A DNA stretch of 35,010 bases from Bacillus sp. AFS098217 (lineage in GTDB: Bacteria; Bacillota; Bacilli; Bacillales; Bacillaceae_G): contig NZ_NVPR01000043.1 of NCBI RefSeq assembly GCF_002551815.1, positions 1 through 35,010 of the forward strand, written 5' to 3'. The notes under the pieces are model-generated. The model was not told where the DNA came from, made no database searches, and was given only the letters and a program-made list of their open reading frames with translations. Every line of letters begins with the position of its first letter. Positions within the stretch are counted from its first letter, which is position 1. Positions 24,115 through 31,754 of the stretch are shown one piece after another. A program made the translations under genes and the position numbers.

Positions 24115-25626
24115 GTGGTGAAAGGAAGTAAGGAAGAATTTATACAGAATGAGGGCGCTGATTTCCCTGGGAAAACCTATGCGGATTGTGTGCTGAAACA
24201 TGTGTTTGAATTTCAACGAGATTATTTGTTACAAGATATGTTCATGGTTCACAGAGCTCATATTATTATGCTGATTGAACAAAGTGTATTGAAACCACAA
24301 GAAGCAAAGGAGATTTTAATGGCTGTTGAGGAAGTAGCACAAATTCCAAAGAGTCAACTGCTTTATACATCAAAGCATGAAGATCTCTTTTTTTTAATCG
24401 AACATTTAATTGTAAAAGAAGCGGATGATGATTTGGTAAGTAATATGCACATTGGCAGGAGCCGTAATGATATGGGAGTAACGATGTATCGGATGAGTTT
24501 ACGCCGCTATTTATTACGTTTAATGGAGCACTTTATGTTATTAGAAGAAAGTATATTACAACTTGTTGATGATCATATGGAAACAATTATGCCTGCTTAT
24601 ACACATACGCAGCCTGCTCAGCCAACAACATTTGGTCATTATATGTTAGCCGTTTATGATGTGATGCAAAGAGATTTAGAGCGGATTTGGAAGACATATC
24701 ATCTTGTGAATTGTTCACCAATGGGAGCGGCAGCTCTTTCTACGACAAGTTTTCCTATTAACAGACAGAGGGTCGCTACGTTACTTGGCTTCTCAAATGT
24801 TATTGAGAATTCATATGATGCGGTTGCAGGTGCAGATTATTTGTTGGAAGTTAGTTCGTTACTTATGGTGACAATGACAAATACGAGTAGATGGATTCAT
24901 GATTTCTTACTATTCGCAACGAAAGAATACAACGGGATTACTGTTGCAAACCCGTACGTACAAATTAGTAGCATTATGCCGCAAAAGCGGAATCCTGTTT
25001 CGATTGAGCATGTTCGGGCGCTTACTAGTGGTGTACTTGGAGAAGCTTTCACTGTATTTCAAATGATTCATAATACACCATTTGGAGATATTGTGGATAC
25101 AGAAGATGACTTGCAACCTTATTTGTATGAAGGCATCGAAAAAGCGATTCGTATATTTTGCATTATGAATGCAGTGATTCGAACGATGAAGGTAGAAGAG
25201 AAAGTTTTAAGAAATCGCTCGTTTAAACATGCAATTACGATAACGGATTTTGCAGATATATTAACAAAGAATTACCATGTTCCTTTCCGGCGTGCTCATC
25301 AGGCTGCAAGCGATATCGCAATGATGTCTTTAAAGCAGAAAAAAGAATTACACGAACTTAATTTCACAGAAATAAATATGTACTTACAAGAAAACTTTAA
25401 GGTGATGCTTTCAGAAAAAGAATGGAAGGACATAATATCACCAGAAGCGTTTGTTGAAAAACGAATTGTATATGGTGGGCCGAGTAAAACAGAAATGATG
25501 CGCATGATTCAAAAAAGGAGAGAGCTTTTTAAGAAAGAAGAAGTTAAATTCGAGAAGGAAAAAGAGCGGATCTCACAAGTTGAAAAAGAAGTAATGATGA
25601 TAGTCTTAAATATTATTGAATCGTAA
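24115..25626 (+). CDS. Argininosuccinate lyase-like enzyme (aspartase/fumarase superfamily paralogue)
   Basis: Predicted 503 residues, GTG start behind GAGAGGGGGA. Superfamily signatures are present: HIGRSRND, the catalytic-histidine region YTHTQPAQPTTFGHY, MGAAALSTTSFPINR, and the mobile loop SSIMPQKRNP with its catalytic serine. Several ArgH-specific positions differ. The EDxH element reads HEDLFFLIE, and the residue after RSRND is Met rather than Gln. The protein also has about 40 extra, very charged residues at the C-terminus. There is no argG or other arginine gene nearby. It is therefore a lyase of this superfamily that need not act on argininosuccinate. A GNAT gene follows 66 bp later and may share its transcript. 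Annotation pipelines will probably label it argH. Confidence 0.8.
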   Translation: MVKGSKEEFIQNEGADFPGKTYADCVLKHVFEFQRDYLLQDMFMVHRAHIIMLIEQSVLKPQEAKEILMAVEEVAQIPKSQLLYTSKHEDLFFLIEHLIVKEADDDLVSNMHIGRSRNDMGVTMYRMSLRRYLLRLMEHFMLLEESILQLVDDHMETIMPAYTHTQPAQPTTFGHYMLAVYDVMQRDLERIWKTYHLVNCSPMGAAALSTTSFPINRQRVATLLGFSNVIENSYDAVAGADYLLEVSSLLMVTMTNTSRWIHDFLLFATKEYNGITVANPYVQISSIMPQKRNPVSIEHVRALTSGVLGEAFTVFQMIHNTPFGDIVDTEDDLQPYLYEGIEKAIRIFCIMNAVIRTMKVEEKVLRNRSFKHAITITDFADILTKNYHVPFRRAHQAASDIAMMSLKQKKELHELNFTEINMYLQENFKVMLSEKEWKDIISPEAFVEKRIVYGGPSKTEMMRMIQKRRELFKKEEVKFEKEKERISQVEKEVMMIVLNIIES

Positions 25627-25692
25627 AAGAAGGATTTGATGAATCAATCGCCAATGTTCTATTTAAATATAAATAGAAGGAAGAGATTGTCG

Positions 25693-26529
25693 ATGATTCA
25701 GCTACAGGTATATGAAGATATTTCTCATTTTAAGAAGGATGTTGCTCCAATTTTAGAAATGAATGAGCAAAAAAATAATTTATTATTAGGAGTGTTACAG
25801 TTCGCGGAAAGTCCGTTGTTTATGGCAGTAGCAAAGCAAAATGAAAAAATTGCTCTCATATTTCTTCAAACTGAGCAAAAACAAATGATTGTTGCTACAT
25901 GCGAGGGGTCACAAGAGGTGATAAAGGAAATCGCGAAGCAATTAACAAAGGTGTATCCAGATATACCTGGATTAATTGGTGAAAAACGAATCGTGAAACA
26001 GTTAGCTGATGAAATTGCACAACTAGAACAAAAGAAACTCTCTATTGGTATGAATCAAGGGGTATATGAATTAAAACAAGTGAAGAAAAGATGGGATGAA
26101 CATGGCGTTTTCCGTCAAGTAAATAGCGGCGAATTACCATTAATCGGAAAATGGATATACCAATTTTGTGAAGATGTTCATTTGCCAACTACGGAAGAAA
26201 AGGCAAACCAAACTGCAAGCACATTAGTAAGTACAAATCGATTGTTTGGATGGGAAGTAGACGGGAGATTAGTTTCGGTAGCCGCAATAACAAGACCTAC
26301 TAAGAGTAATATTACAGTCAATTTTGTGTATACACCGAAAGAAGAACGTAAAAAAGGATATGCTTCTAATTGTGTAGCTGCCCTCAGTCAGCGTATGTTA
26401 AACCAAGGCTATAAAACAACTACGTTATATACGGACTTAGCAAATCCAACGTCGAATAAGATTTATCAAGAGATAGGCTATGAACCAATAATGGAATCTG
26501 TATTAATATTTTTAGAACCGATAAAGTGA
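25693..26529 (+). CDS. GNAT-family N-acetyltransferase
   Basis: Predicted 278 residues. ATG 25693 (MIQLQVYEDISHFK) is chosen because AAGGAAGAG precedes it with 8-bp spacing; earlier in-frame starts at 25636 and 25639 have poorer sites. The C-terminal half holds the GNAT acetyl-CoA loop, VNFVYTPKEERKKGYASNCV, followed by LYTDLANPTSNKIYQEIGYEP. The N-terminal 120 residues are the variable domain common to this Bacillus subgroup. The acceptor substrate is unknown. It follows the argininosuccinate lyase-like gene without a terminator between. Its last two codons and stop (26524-26529) lie within a dispersed repeat whose other copy is at 33689-33819, so the present C-terminus may be repeat-derived. 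Confidence 0.88.
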   Translation: MIQLQVYEDISHFKKDVAPILEMNEQKNNLLLGVLQFAESPLFMAVAKQNEKIALIFLQTEQKQMIVATCEGSQEVIKEIAKQLTKVYPDIPGLIGEKRIVKQLADEIAQLEQKKLSIGMNQGVYELKQVKKRWDEHGVFRQVNSGELPLIGKWIYQFCEDVHLPTTEEKANQTASTLVSTNRLFGWEVDGRLVSVAAITRPTKSNITVNFVYTPKEERKKGYASNCVAALSQRMLNQGYKTTTLYTDLANPTSNKIYQEIGYEPIMESVLIFLEPIK

Positions 26530-26678
26530 AACTTTAATCAGTGGGGATTTTCTTCATCCCCCACTGATTATCAGCCCTCACCAATCGGGCTTTTACGGGC
26601 AGTTTATCCCCCGCCTAACTTCTTTGCTTTCGCTGAATTTTGAGGTGGGAGTATTACTGCCCGTTAATGCGGGGTAAA
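26522..26678 (+). repeat. Structured dispersed repeat, copy 1 of an inverted pair
   Basis: It begins ATAAAGTGAAACTTTAATCAG and forms a hairpin (ATCAGTGGGG... with ...CCCACTGAT). An inner pair ACGGGCAG ... CTGCCCGT brackets 26595-26664. The reverse complement of 33689-33819 follows it throughout. It overlaps the last codons of the GNAT gene. It resembles B. cereus-group interspersed repeats; the family was not identified. Confidence 0.85.
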
Positions 26679-26680
26679 AT

Positions 26681-26712
26681 AAAAAAGCTCGCTTATATGC
26701 GAGCTTTTTTCT
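26681..26712. terminator. Bidirectional terminator between GNAT and yueD
   Basis: AAAAAAGCTCGC (26681-26692) pairs with GCGAGCTTTTTT (26699-26710) around TTATAT. Convergent genes lie on both sides. Confidence 0.92.
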
Positions 26713-26718
26713 ATGAAA

Positions 26719-27471
26719 CTATTTTTCATCGATACGAATCACGCCGCCTTGCTCAAAATCATTCGTTTCTAATAGATGAACAACGGCTTTAGCGACGTAT
26801 TCAGGAGAAAGTAATTTTCCTTCTTCTTTTAAAGCAATAAAGCGATCTAAGTTTATAAAATCTTCTTTTTCTGTCTGACGAATTTGTTGTTGCATACTTG
26901 TGTCCACAACACCTGGGGCAAAGGAAATAGTTTTGACTGGATAATCTTTCCCTGCTTCTTCTGTAGAGACGCACTGTGTAAACATATTTACACCAGCTTT
27001 CGCTGTACAATAAGCACCCCATCCAAAGTATGGTTTTTGACCAGCACCTGAGGAAATATTTATAATACGTTTGTCTACTTTCAAATCTTTTGTATGTTTC
27101 ATAAAAGAAGAGGTAAGAATCATTGGGGCAATTAAATTAATTTGCACATTTGCAATCAAAAGTTCACTCTCTGATTTTTCAATCGGTTTCATTGGAGCAA
27201 GTGTACCTGCATTATTAACCAAATGGATAGATGAGACTTTTTCTTTTTCGATGGACAAAAAGATTGTTTCAAAATGAGCTTCTAAATGGTGTACATCTTG
27301 GAGATCAATTGAGTGAAATGTGAAAGGAATACCTTTTTGTTTTGCTTTTTCAATGAGTGTTTCATTTTGCCTTCTAGAAATACAAATGAGCCTTGTGTTT
27401 TCCTCTAACAATTCTGTAGCGATTGCTTCGCCTAATCCTTGTGAAGTACCTGTTACAATAACATAGCGCAT
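26719..27471 (-). CDS. yueD: Benzil reductase / sepiapterin reductase-like SDR
   Basis: Predicted 250 residues, minus strand, with AGGAG before the ATG. SDR features are the cofactor motif VTGTSQGLGEAIATEL, NNAGTLAPMKP, the catalytic serine in INISSGAGQKPYFGWGAYCT, the Tyr and Lys in YCTAK, and FAPGVVDTSMQQQIR. This pattern matches YueD, described in B. cereus as the (S)-benzoin-forming benzil reductase and related to sepiapterin reductase; the natural substrate is not known. It uses NADPH in that family. The gene stands alone, with the convergent GNAT terminator at its end and a dispersed repeat at 27496-27690 just upstream of its start. Confidence 0.88.
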   Translation of the reverse strand: MRYVIVTGTSQGLGEAIATELLEENTRLICISRRQNETLIEKAKQKGIPFTFHSIDLQDVHHLEAHFETIFLSIEKEKVSSIHLVNNAGTLAPMKPIEKSESELLIANVQINLIAPMILTSSFMKHTKDLKVDKRIINISSGAGQKPYFGWGAYCTAKAGVNMFTQCVSTEEAGKDYPVKTISFAPGVVDTSMQQQIRQTEKEDFINLDRFIALKEEGKLLSPEYVAKAVVHLLETNDFEQGGVIRIDEK

Positions 27472-27495
27472 ACTTTACGGAACTCCTCTCGTACA

Positions 27496-27690
27496 TATAT
27501 ACATCAATTAAAAAACCGACATAAAACCCCTCTTTTTAAGTGGGAGAGAGCATCTGGCCATGCATAGAAGCGGTTAGGGCCTTTTTCTGCCACATGCGAA
27601 GTAAAAACAGAAAGAGCCAACGAGTGTAGGTTACTTTGTATTCTGCATAGCAGGAAGTTAGATGCCGAAAAATTAAAATGGATGTATATA
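27496..27690 (+). repeat. Dispersed repeat, copy C (full length)
   Basis: It matches copy B from TATACATCAATTAAAAAA to GAAAAATTAAAATGGAT...TATATA. In the core stem GGTTAG replaces the GGTCAG of copies A and B. It lies in the 416-bp gap between yueD and ric and may carry the yueD promoter on the opposite strand. The remainder of the gap, 27691-27844, shows no gene. Confidence 0.85.
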
Positions 27691-27844
27691 GCATTTTTTA
27701 ATAAATTGGTTTGGATGATTTGTCCATGTGTATAGTATAGAATATTTGTTTATGAAAATGGAATTATTACTGTCCATAACAGCCTGTTTTTTTACTTATT
27801 ACGAACATTGGTGAGAATTTTTATTATGTTGGTGCCTCAAACCC

Positions 27845-27898
27845 TTTAAAATAAACAAAAAACTCCTCTTGTGAGGAGCGTTTTTGTTTATTTTAAAG
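27845..27898 (-). terminator. Terminator of ric
   Basis: Very long stem: CTTTAAAATAAACAAAAA plus CTCCTC on one side, GAGGAG plus the near-perfect complement on the other, with a TTGT loop. The stem includes the ric stop codon (27888-27890). Confidence 0.85.
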
Positions 27899-28595
27899 AA
27901 AGTAATCGTTTGAATAAAATATTATTTTCAAGGTGCACGTGCTGAAATAAATCAGATTCAAAATCTTCTAGACGATTATAGACCATACGATATGTGCGGC
28001 ATGCATGTCCTGGAGGAGTAAAATCATTTGTAATGATTCGTAATTCTTTTATAAGATCGCCAGCTTTATCATGCTCTTGTTCTAATTCTTCAAGTCTTTC
28101 AATTGCCAAAACTAAATTTTCTTCAGTCGGATTTTGCTCGTATGTTTTGATGAGTGGGAATACAAGAGTTTCTTCTTTCATTATATGTTGTTCAAGTTCT
28201 AATTTTAGTTCATGAAAAAGTCGATGAACGATACTTAAATGTGACTCTGTTTGACCATGTACGCGAAAAACCTTTGTTACATATGGACTAAGTTGTGGTA
28301 ATTCTTCTTGAATAAAGCGATGATGTTTTTCAATAATATGATCAATTAGTGTAGAAAGATTAACTTCACTCCAGTTTGTAGATTCATTATTTTTCGATTT
28401 ATATAAAGTGTACTGTTGGTTTAATATTTTTAAAAGTTCGTCAGATGAAATTTCTTTTGTTTGTGTTGCTACTTCAATTGTTTTGTCTCCTCCACAACAA
28501 AAATCAATGCGGTACTTTTTAAACAAGTCACTGGATTGTGGAAAAACAGTAACAATTTCACCTACAATAGATGTCTTAGTAAAAGGTATAGTCAT
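27888..28595 (-). CDS. ric: Iron-sulfur cluster repair di-iron protein Ric/ScdA/YtfE
   Basis: Predicted 235 residues. ATG 28595 is preferred because the GAGGAG site ends just upstream; a GTG at 28604 overlaps that site. The N-terminal ScdA_N domain has the conserved DFCCGGDKT. The hemerythrin-like half contains the iron-ligand histidines and glutamates (IIEKHHRFIQEELPQL, HELKLELEQHIMKEE, LEQEHDKAGDLI, and HVHLENNILF at the end). These proteins repair iron-sulfur clusters damaged by nitric oxide or oxidants. An FNR-type site and a matched -10 box lie upstream, consistent with induction under oxygen limitation or nitrosative stress. It stands alone. The family call is firm. Confidence 0.93.
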   Translation of the reverse strand: MTIPFTKTSIVGEIVTVFPQSSDLFKKYRIDFCCGGDKTIEVATQTKEISSDELLKILNQQYTLYKSKNNESTNWSEVNLSTLIDHIIEKHHRFIQEELPQLSPYVTKVFRVHGQTESHLSIVHRLFHELKLELEQHIMKEETLVFPLIKTYEQNPTEENLVLAIERLEELEQEHDKAGDLIKELRIITNDFTPPGHACRTYRMVYNRLEDFESDLFQHVHLENNILFKRLLSLK

Positions 28596-28627
28596 ATAAA
28601 TCACTCCTCTGTTATTCGTATGTTTTA

Positions 28628-28633
28628 AGCATA
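28628..28633 (-). promoter_or_regulatory. -10 box of ric
   Basis: TATGCT on the minus strand, 33 bp upstream of the ATG. It predicts a start near 28621. There is no good -35 box, as expected for an activator-dependent promoter. Confidence 0.55.
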
Positions 28634-28654
28634 ATGGCTTAGGAAAGAGGGGGA

Positions 28655-28670
28655 AGTGATTATAATCACA
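28655..28670 (-). promoter_or_regulatory. FNR/CRP-like site upstream of ric
   Basis: The minus strand reads TGTGA-TTATAA-TCACT against the FNR consensus TGTGA-N6-TCACA, one mismatch. The centre is about 41 bp before the predicted start of transcription, the class II activator position. It is the only good regulatory palindrome in the 244-bp gap between ric and the ASCH gene. Confidence 0.7.
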
Positions 28671-28848
28671 AATATAATGGAGAATTCATGAATGTTTTGT
28701 CCATGATGGGAGAAATTTTTCAGCTTGGAAAGTAGTAGTGATCATCTTTCTTTTGAAAAACATATTGAATAAATTTGTTTGAATTTTCAGTAATTAATGA
28801 AAAAGGGTTGTAGGTACTCATGGTATAATAAATTAAGGCGGTGAGGAA

Positions 28849-29190
28849 ATGAAGCATAAAATGGGGCTATATAACGAGCCTTTTCAATCTATTCAATCTG
28901 GAAAAAAAGTATTTGAAGTACGCTTATATGATAAGAAACGTCAGAATATACAAAAATACGATGAGATTGAATTTACAGATCTAACAACAAAAGAAACAAT
29001 TTGCGTAAAGGTAACGGAGTTGAAATGCTATACAACATTTCAGTAGATGTATGAAGAGATTGATAAAGAGTTGCTGGGCTGCGAAAACTGGAGTTTAGAA
29101 GAGATGCTAGCAAGTACATATGAAATATACACAAAAGAACAAGAGCAAAAGTGGGGAACAATTGCTATTGGGATTGAAGTAATAGCATGA
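28849..29190 (+). pseudogene. ASCH-domain protein interrupted by an in-frame TAG
   Basis: ATG 28849 follows AAGGCGGTGAGG, and TATAAT at 28823-28828 is a plausible -10 box. The frame encodes MGLYNEPFQSIQSGKKVFEV and IEFTDLTTKETICVKVTELK, matching the ASCH/YqfB-like fold thought to bind RNA or modified nucleosides. A TAG at 29044-29046 ends it after 65 residues. The next codons are in frame and read MYEEIDKELLGCENWSLEEM to a TGA at 29188-29190, completing a protein of normal size (about 113 residues). The interruption is a nonsense change without frameshift, so the encoded protein is truncated in its beta-barrel. The end overlaps the Nudix start (ATGA), so the two were one operon. Confidence 0.8.
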
Positions 29191-29591
29191 TTCGAAATCG
29201 TGGTGCAGCTCTTATTATACAGGAGGAAAAGATTGCTCTTATAAAACGTATTCGAAACCATGAAGTGTACTTTGTATTTCCAGGTGGAGGAATTGAAGAA
29301 GATGAAACACCTGAAGAAGCAACGATACGTGAAGTTTACGAAGAACTAGGAGTGCATATTGAAATTGAAAGACTCGTTACAACGGATGAATATCATGGAT
29401 TGCAGTTCTTCTACAAATCCCGTATTATGGACGGTGTTTTCGGTGGCGGTAAAGCAGAAGAATTTACGAAGACGGACAGGGGACAATACGTTCCGATATG
29501 GGTCCCAATGGAAGAGCTATTAAATTTGAATATAAAGCCCTATAAAGTGGTAGAATGTATCGTTCATTGTTACAAAAAAAGAGAGGTCTGA
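29187..29591 (+). CDS. Nudix hydrolase
   Basis: Predicted 134 residues. ATG 29187 overlaps the ASCH stop (ATGA), indicating coupled translation, with no strong ribosome site of its own. The Nudix box GX5EX7REUXEEXGU is intact in GGGIEEDETPEEATIREVYE plus ELGV, and contains all catalytic glutamates. N-terminal RNRGAALIIQEEKIALIKRI is the usual first strand. These enzymes cleave nucleoside diphosphates linked to another moiety, often as housecleaning. Pairing with an ASCH protein suggests a nucleotide- or RNA-modification context, but the substrate is unknown. Truncation of the ASCH gene may reduce expression of this gene if translation is coupled. Confidence 0.9.
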   Translation: MIRNRGAALIIQEEKIALIKRIRNHEVYFVFPGGGIEEDETPEEATIREVYEELGVHIEIERLVTTDEYHGLQFFYKSRIMDGVFGGGKAEEFTKTDRGQYVPIWVPMEELLNLNIKPYKVVECIVHCYKKREV

Positions 29592-29610
29592 CAACATACA
29601 ATAAAAACCA

Positions 29611-29639
29611 TTGACATAGCCTTCTGATTTGAGTATTGT
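29611..29639 (+). promoter_or_regulatory. Promoter of the acetate transporter gene
   Basis: TTGACA (29611-29616), 17-bp spacer, TATTGT (29634-29639). The transcript would start about 27 nt before the start codon, with AGGAGG in between. Confidence 0.75.
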
Positions 29640-29672
29640 ATTCAGGTATGTGTTCAAAATCAGGAGGTTTTT

Positions 29673-30290
29673 ATGAGTAATCAAACTACACATCATGTAA
29701 AAATGACAACAGCAGATCCATCTGGAATTGGTCTATTTGGATTAGCAATGGTAACACTTGTAGCATCAACACAAAAGTTAGGTTTAACAGATGGTGTTTC
29801 ACTTGTATTGCCATGGGCAATCTTTTTAGGAGGATTTGCACAACTCTTTGCATGCATTCACGATGCAAAGCATAACAATACGTTCGGTACAACTGCTTTC
29901 GGTGCGTATGGCCTATTTTGGTTAGGTGTTGGAACGTCTTGGTTAATTCAACTTGGAGTATTTGGTGAAAAATTAGCACAATCTGCAGATCCAAAGCAAC
30001 TTGGTGTAGCCTTTATTGGATACCTAATCTTTACGGTCTTCATGACAATTGGCGCAATGGAAACACATAAAGTATTATTTATGATTTTTGTCCTTATTGA
30101 TTTCTTATTTATCGGTCTTTCATTAAGTACTTTAGGTGTTATGCCACATGCAATGCATAGTGTCGCAGCATACTCTGAATTGTGTATCTCACTATTATCT
30201 TTCTATGGTTCAGCAGCTGCAGTATTAAATACACATTTTGGAAAAGTTGTATTGCCAGTAGGGAAACCATTTGGTATTTTTAAAAAATAA
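29673..30290 (+). CDS. Acetate/succinate transporter, GPR1/FUN34/YaaH (SatP) family
   Basis: Predicted 205 residues with an AGGAGG site. The family signature is in the N-terminal region (ADPSGIGLFGLAMVTLVAST). Six hydrophobic segments follow, with FLGGFAQLFACIHDAKHNNT, FGTTAFGAYGLFWLGVGTSW and, late, AAYSELCISLLSFYGSAAAV. SatP-type proteins move acetate and sometimes succinate or ammonium across the membrane. The gene has its own sigma-A-like promoter and a strong terminator, so it is a single-gene unit. No acetate-metabolism gene is adjacent. The family call is firm; the substrate is by analogy. Confidence 0.9.
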   Translation: MSNQTTHHVKMTTADPSGIGLFGLAMVTLVASTQKLGLTDGVSLVLPWAIFLGGFAQLFACIHDAKHNNTFGTTAFGAYGLFWLGVGTSWLIQLGVFGEKLAQSADPKQLGVAFIGYLIFTVFMTIGAMETHKVLFMIFVLIDFLFIGLSLSTLGVMPHAMHSVAAYSELCISLLSFYGSAAAVLNTHFGKVVLPVGKPFGIFKK

Positions 30291-30294
30291 GATA

Positions 30295-30334
30295 AAAAGC
30301 ACGAATGATTCACCGAATCATTCGTGCTTTTTTT
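30295..30334. terminator. Terminator between the acetate transporter and the glycosidase gene
   Basis: Perfect 16-bp stem (30295-30310 with 30316-30331) followed by T's. Symmetry and the convergent neighbours suggest it works in both directions. Confidence 0.92.
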
Positions 30335-30375
30335 AATTGTGAAAGTAAGGATAACAAAAGTGTACGTAACCATCT

Positions 30376-31476
30376 TTATTTGTTAAGAGCTATAGCGGTT
30401 GGTCCAACTACTTTAGCGATTTTTTCTGAACTTGCTGGATTCCCATCGATGGTCACATGTACTTTTTGATTTTGGTTAGCAGTTACAACCCAAGCGTTCG
30501 GTAAATATCGAGATTGATGAGATAAGGTAGAAGGAATATTTAAAATATCTCCTAGTGCATATAATGTCGCGGATGAACCACCATCCATTGCCATCGCGTT
30601 TACTGCACCTTTTTCATAGAGAATGTCTTGGCAGTCTCTTAAAGAAGCCCCGATACTATGTGTCTGTCTTCCGTCTATGATGAAAAACATAATAGATCCA
30701 TCCTTTTTCTGGGCCATAATACTTCGAGGACCATATCCCCATCCACCATCATTTGTAATCATTTTTTTTCCATTTACAATAAGTTGTGGCATGAACCCAG
30801 CTGCAGAAACAACATTTTTATTTAATAATTGTTCAGCAGAATAATCCCCTGTAACCATTTGACCGTATTTTGTCAGTCCAGTAATGAGAGTTGGAGTGTT
30901 GATATCCTTTGGTGTATTGATGACTTGACCATTTTCAATAACAATACCAATACCGGTTTTACCACCACCATGACCGGTTTCATCCCAAAAGCCACTTGCA
31001 TTTACAGCAGCTAACGCATGGTTACGCTTAGCCATTACATAAATTTTCTCACCCACATCTTTTCCTTGTGAACCTTTTTGTGTTACAAGTTTTACGTTTA
31101 ATGGATTGCTAATTGTCATCAATTTTCCTTCAAAATAATGATCGCTATATTTCTTTTTAATTGTTTCAATTGAGACATTAAGCGGTAAATGCTTTCTCCT
31201 TTCCAACTCTTGTTTTGAAAGTTTTAAGGAATTGGAAAACGCACTATTTTCCCATTTTGGATTTGTAATGGATTGCGAAATATCGTTTAACTCTTTATCG
31301 GACAACAATGTGATTTTTGCATACTGCGGATGTTGTGAAGTTAAAATACTTTCAGCAGCAATTACACGTAATTTATGTCCGTATGAAGTGCCAAATAAAA
31401 TGACAGCACCTATTACTAACAACAACAATATTAAAATGGAGGATACTTTAAAAAATTTAATAAAATATTTCTTCAT
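30376..31476 (-). CDS. Phosphodiester glycosidase (NAGPA domain) family protein
   Basis: Predicted 366 residues, minus strand, GAGGAG before the ATG. An N-terminal membrane anchor (VSSILILLLLVIGAVILFG) places the rest outside the cell. The NAGPA domain (PF09992) begins near residue 130: AAVNASGFWDETGHGGGKTG, GYGPRSIMAQKKDGSIMFFI, IDGRQTHSIGASLRDCQDIL, and the hallmark AMDGGSSATLYAL. Relatives remove GlcNAc from phosphodiester-linked glycans, and in bacteria they often sit with exopolysaccharide or teichoic-acid genes. None is adjacent here. The N-terminal 100 residues are a helical stalk without a recognised domain. Action on cell-envelope glycophosphodiesters is inferred. Confidence 0.88.
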   Translation of the reverse strand: MKKYFIKFFKVSSILILLLLVIGAVILFGTSYGHKLRVIAAESILTSQHPQYAKITLLSDKELNDISQSITNPKWENSAFSNSLKLSKQELERRKHLPLNVSIETIKKKYSDHYFEGKLMTISNPLNVKLVTQKGSQGKDVGEKIYVMAKRNHALAAVNASGFWDETGHGGGKTGIGIVIENGQVINTPKDINTPTLITGLTKYGQMVTGDYSAEQLLNKNVVSAAGFMPQLIVNGKKMITNDGGWGYGPRSIMAQKKDGSIMFFIIDGRQTHSIGASLRDCQDILYEKGAVNAMAMDGGSSATLYALGDILNIPSTLSHQSRYLPNAWVVTANQNQKVHVTIDGNPASSEKIAKVVGPTAIALNK

Positions 31477-31654
31477 CGTAAAGACTCCTCATTATTTAAA
31501 TTTGAATAAAAGTCGAAATATGCATTTTTATGAATATAAAGTGCTGATTATACAATACGTGGATATAGATGATTTGACAAGAGATGAATATGAATGTGGA
31601 AGTACCAATTATAATATAAATGGTCAGATAGATGGGGAGATTATGTTAGCTACT

Positions 31655-31754
31655 ATATATACATCAAAACCCCTTTTTTTAGGTGGGAGAGAGCATCTGG
31701 CCATGCATAGAAGCGGTTAGGGCCTTTTTCTGCCACATACGAAGTGAAAATAGA
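31655..31754 (+). repeat. Dispersed repeat, copy D (3'-truncated)
   Basis: It starts TATATACATCAAAACCCC, lacks the TTAAAAAACGACAT block of copies B and C, and carries the core GAGAGCATCTGGCCATGCAT...GAAGCGGTTAGGGCC and CTGCCACATACGAAGT. Similarity then stops. It lies on the same strand as the others. Confidence 0.82.

Noticed and set aside
9651-31754. CRISPR-like interpretation of the recurrent repeats
   Set aside because: Copies are thousands of bases apart with no regular spacers or cas genes.
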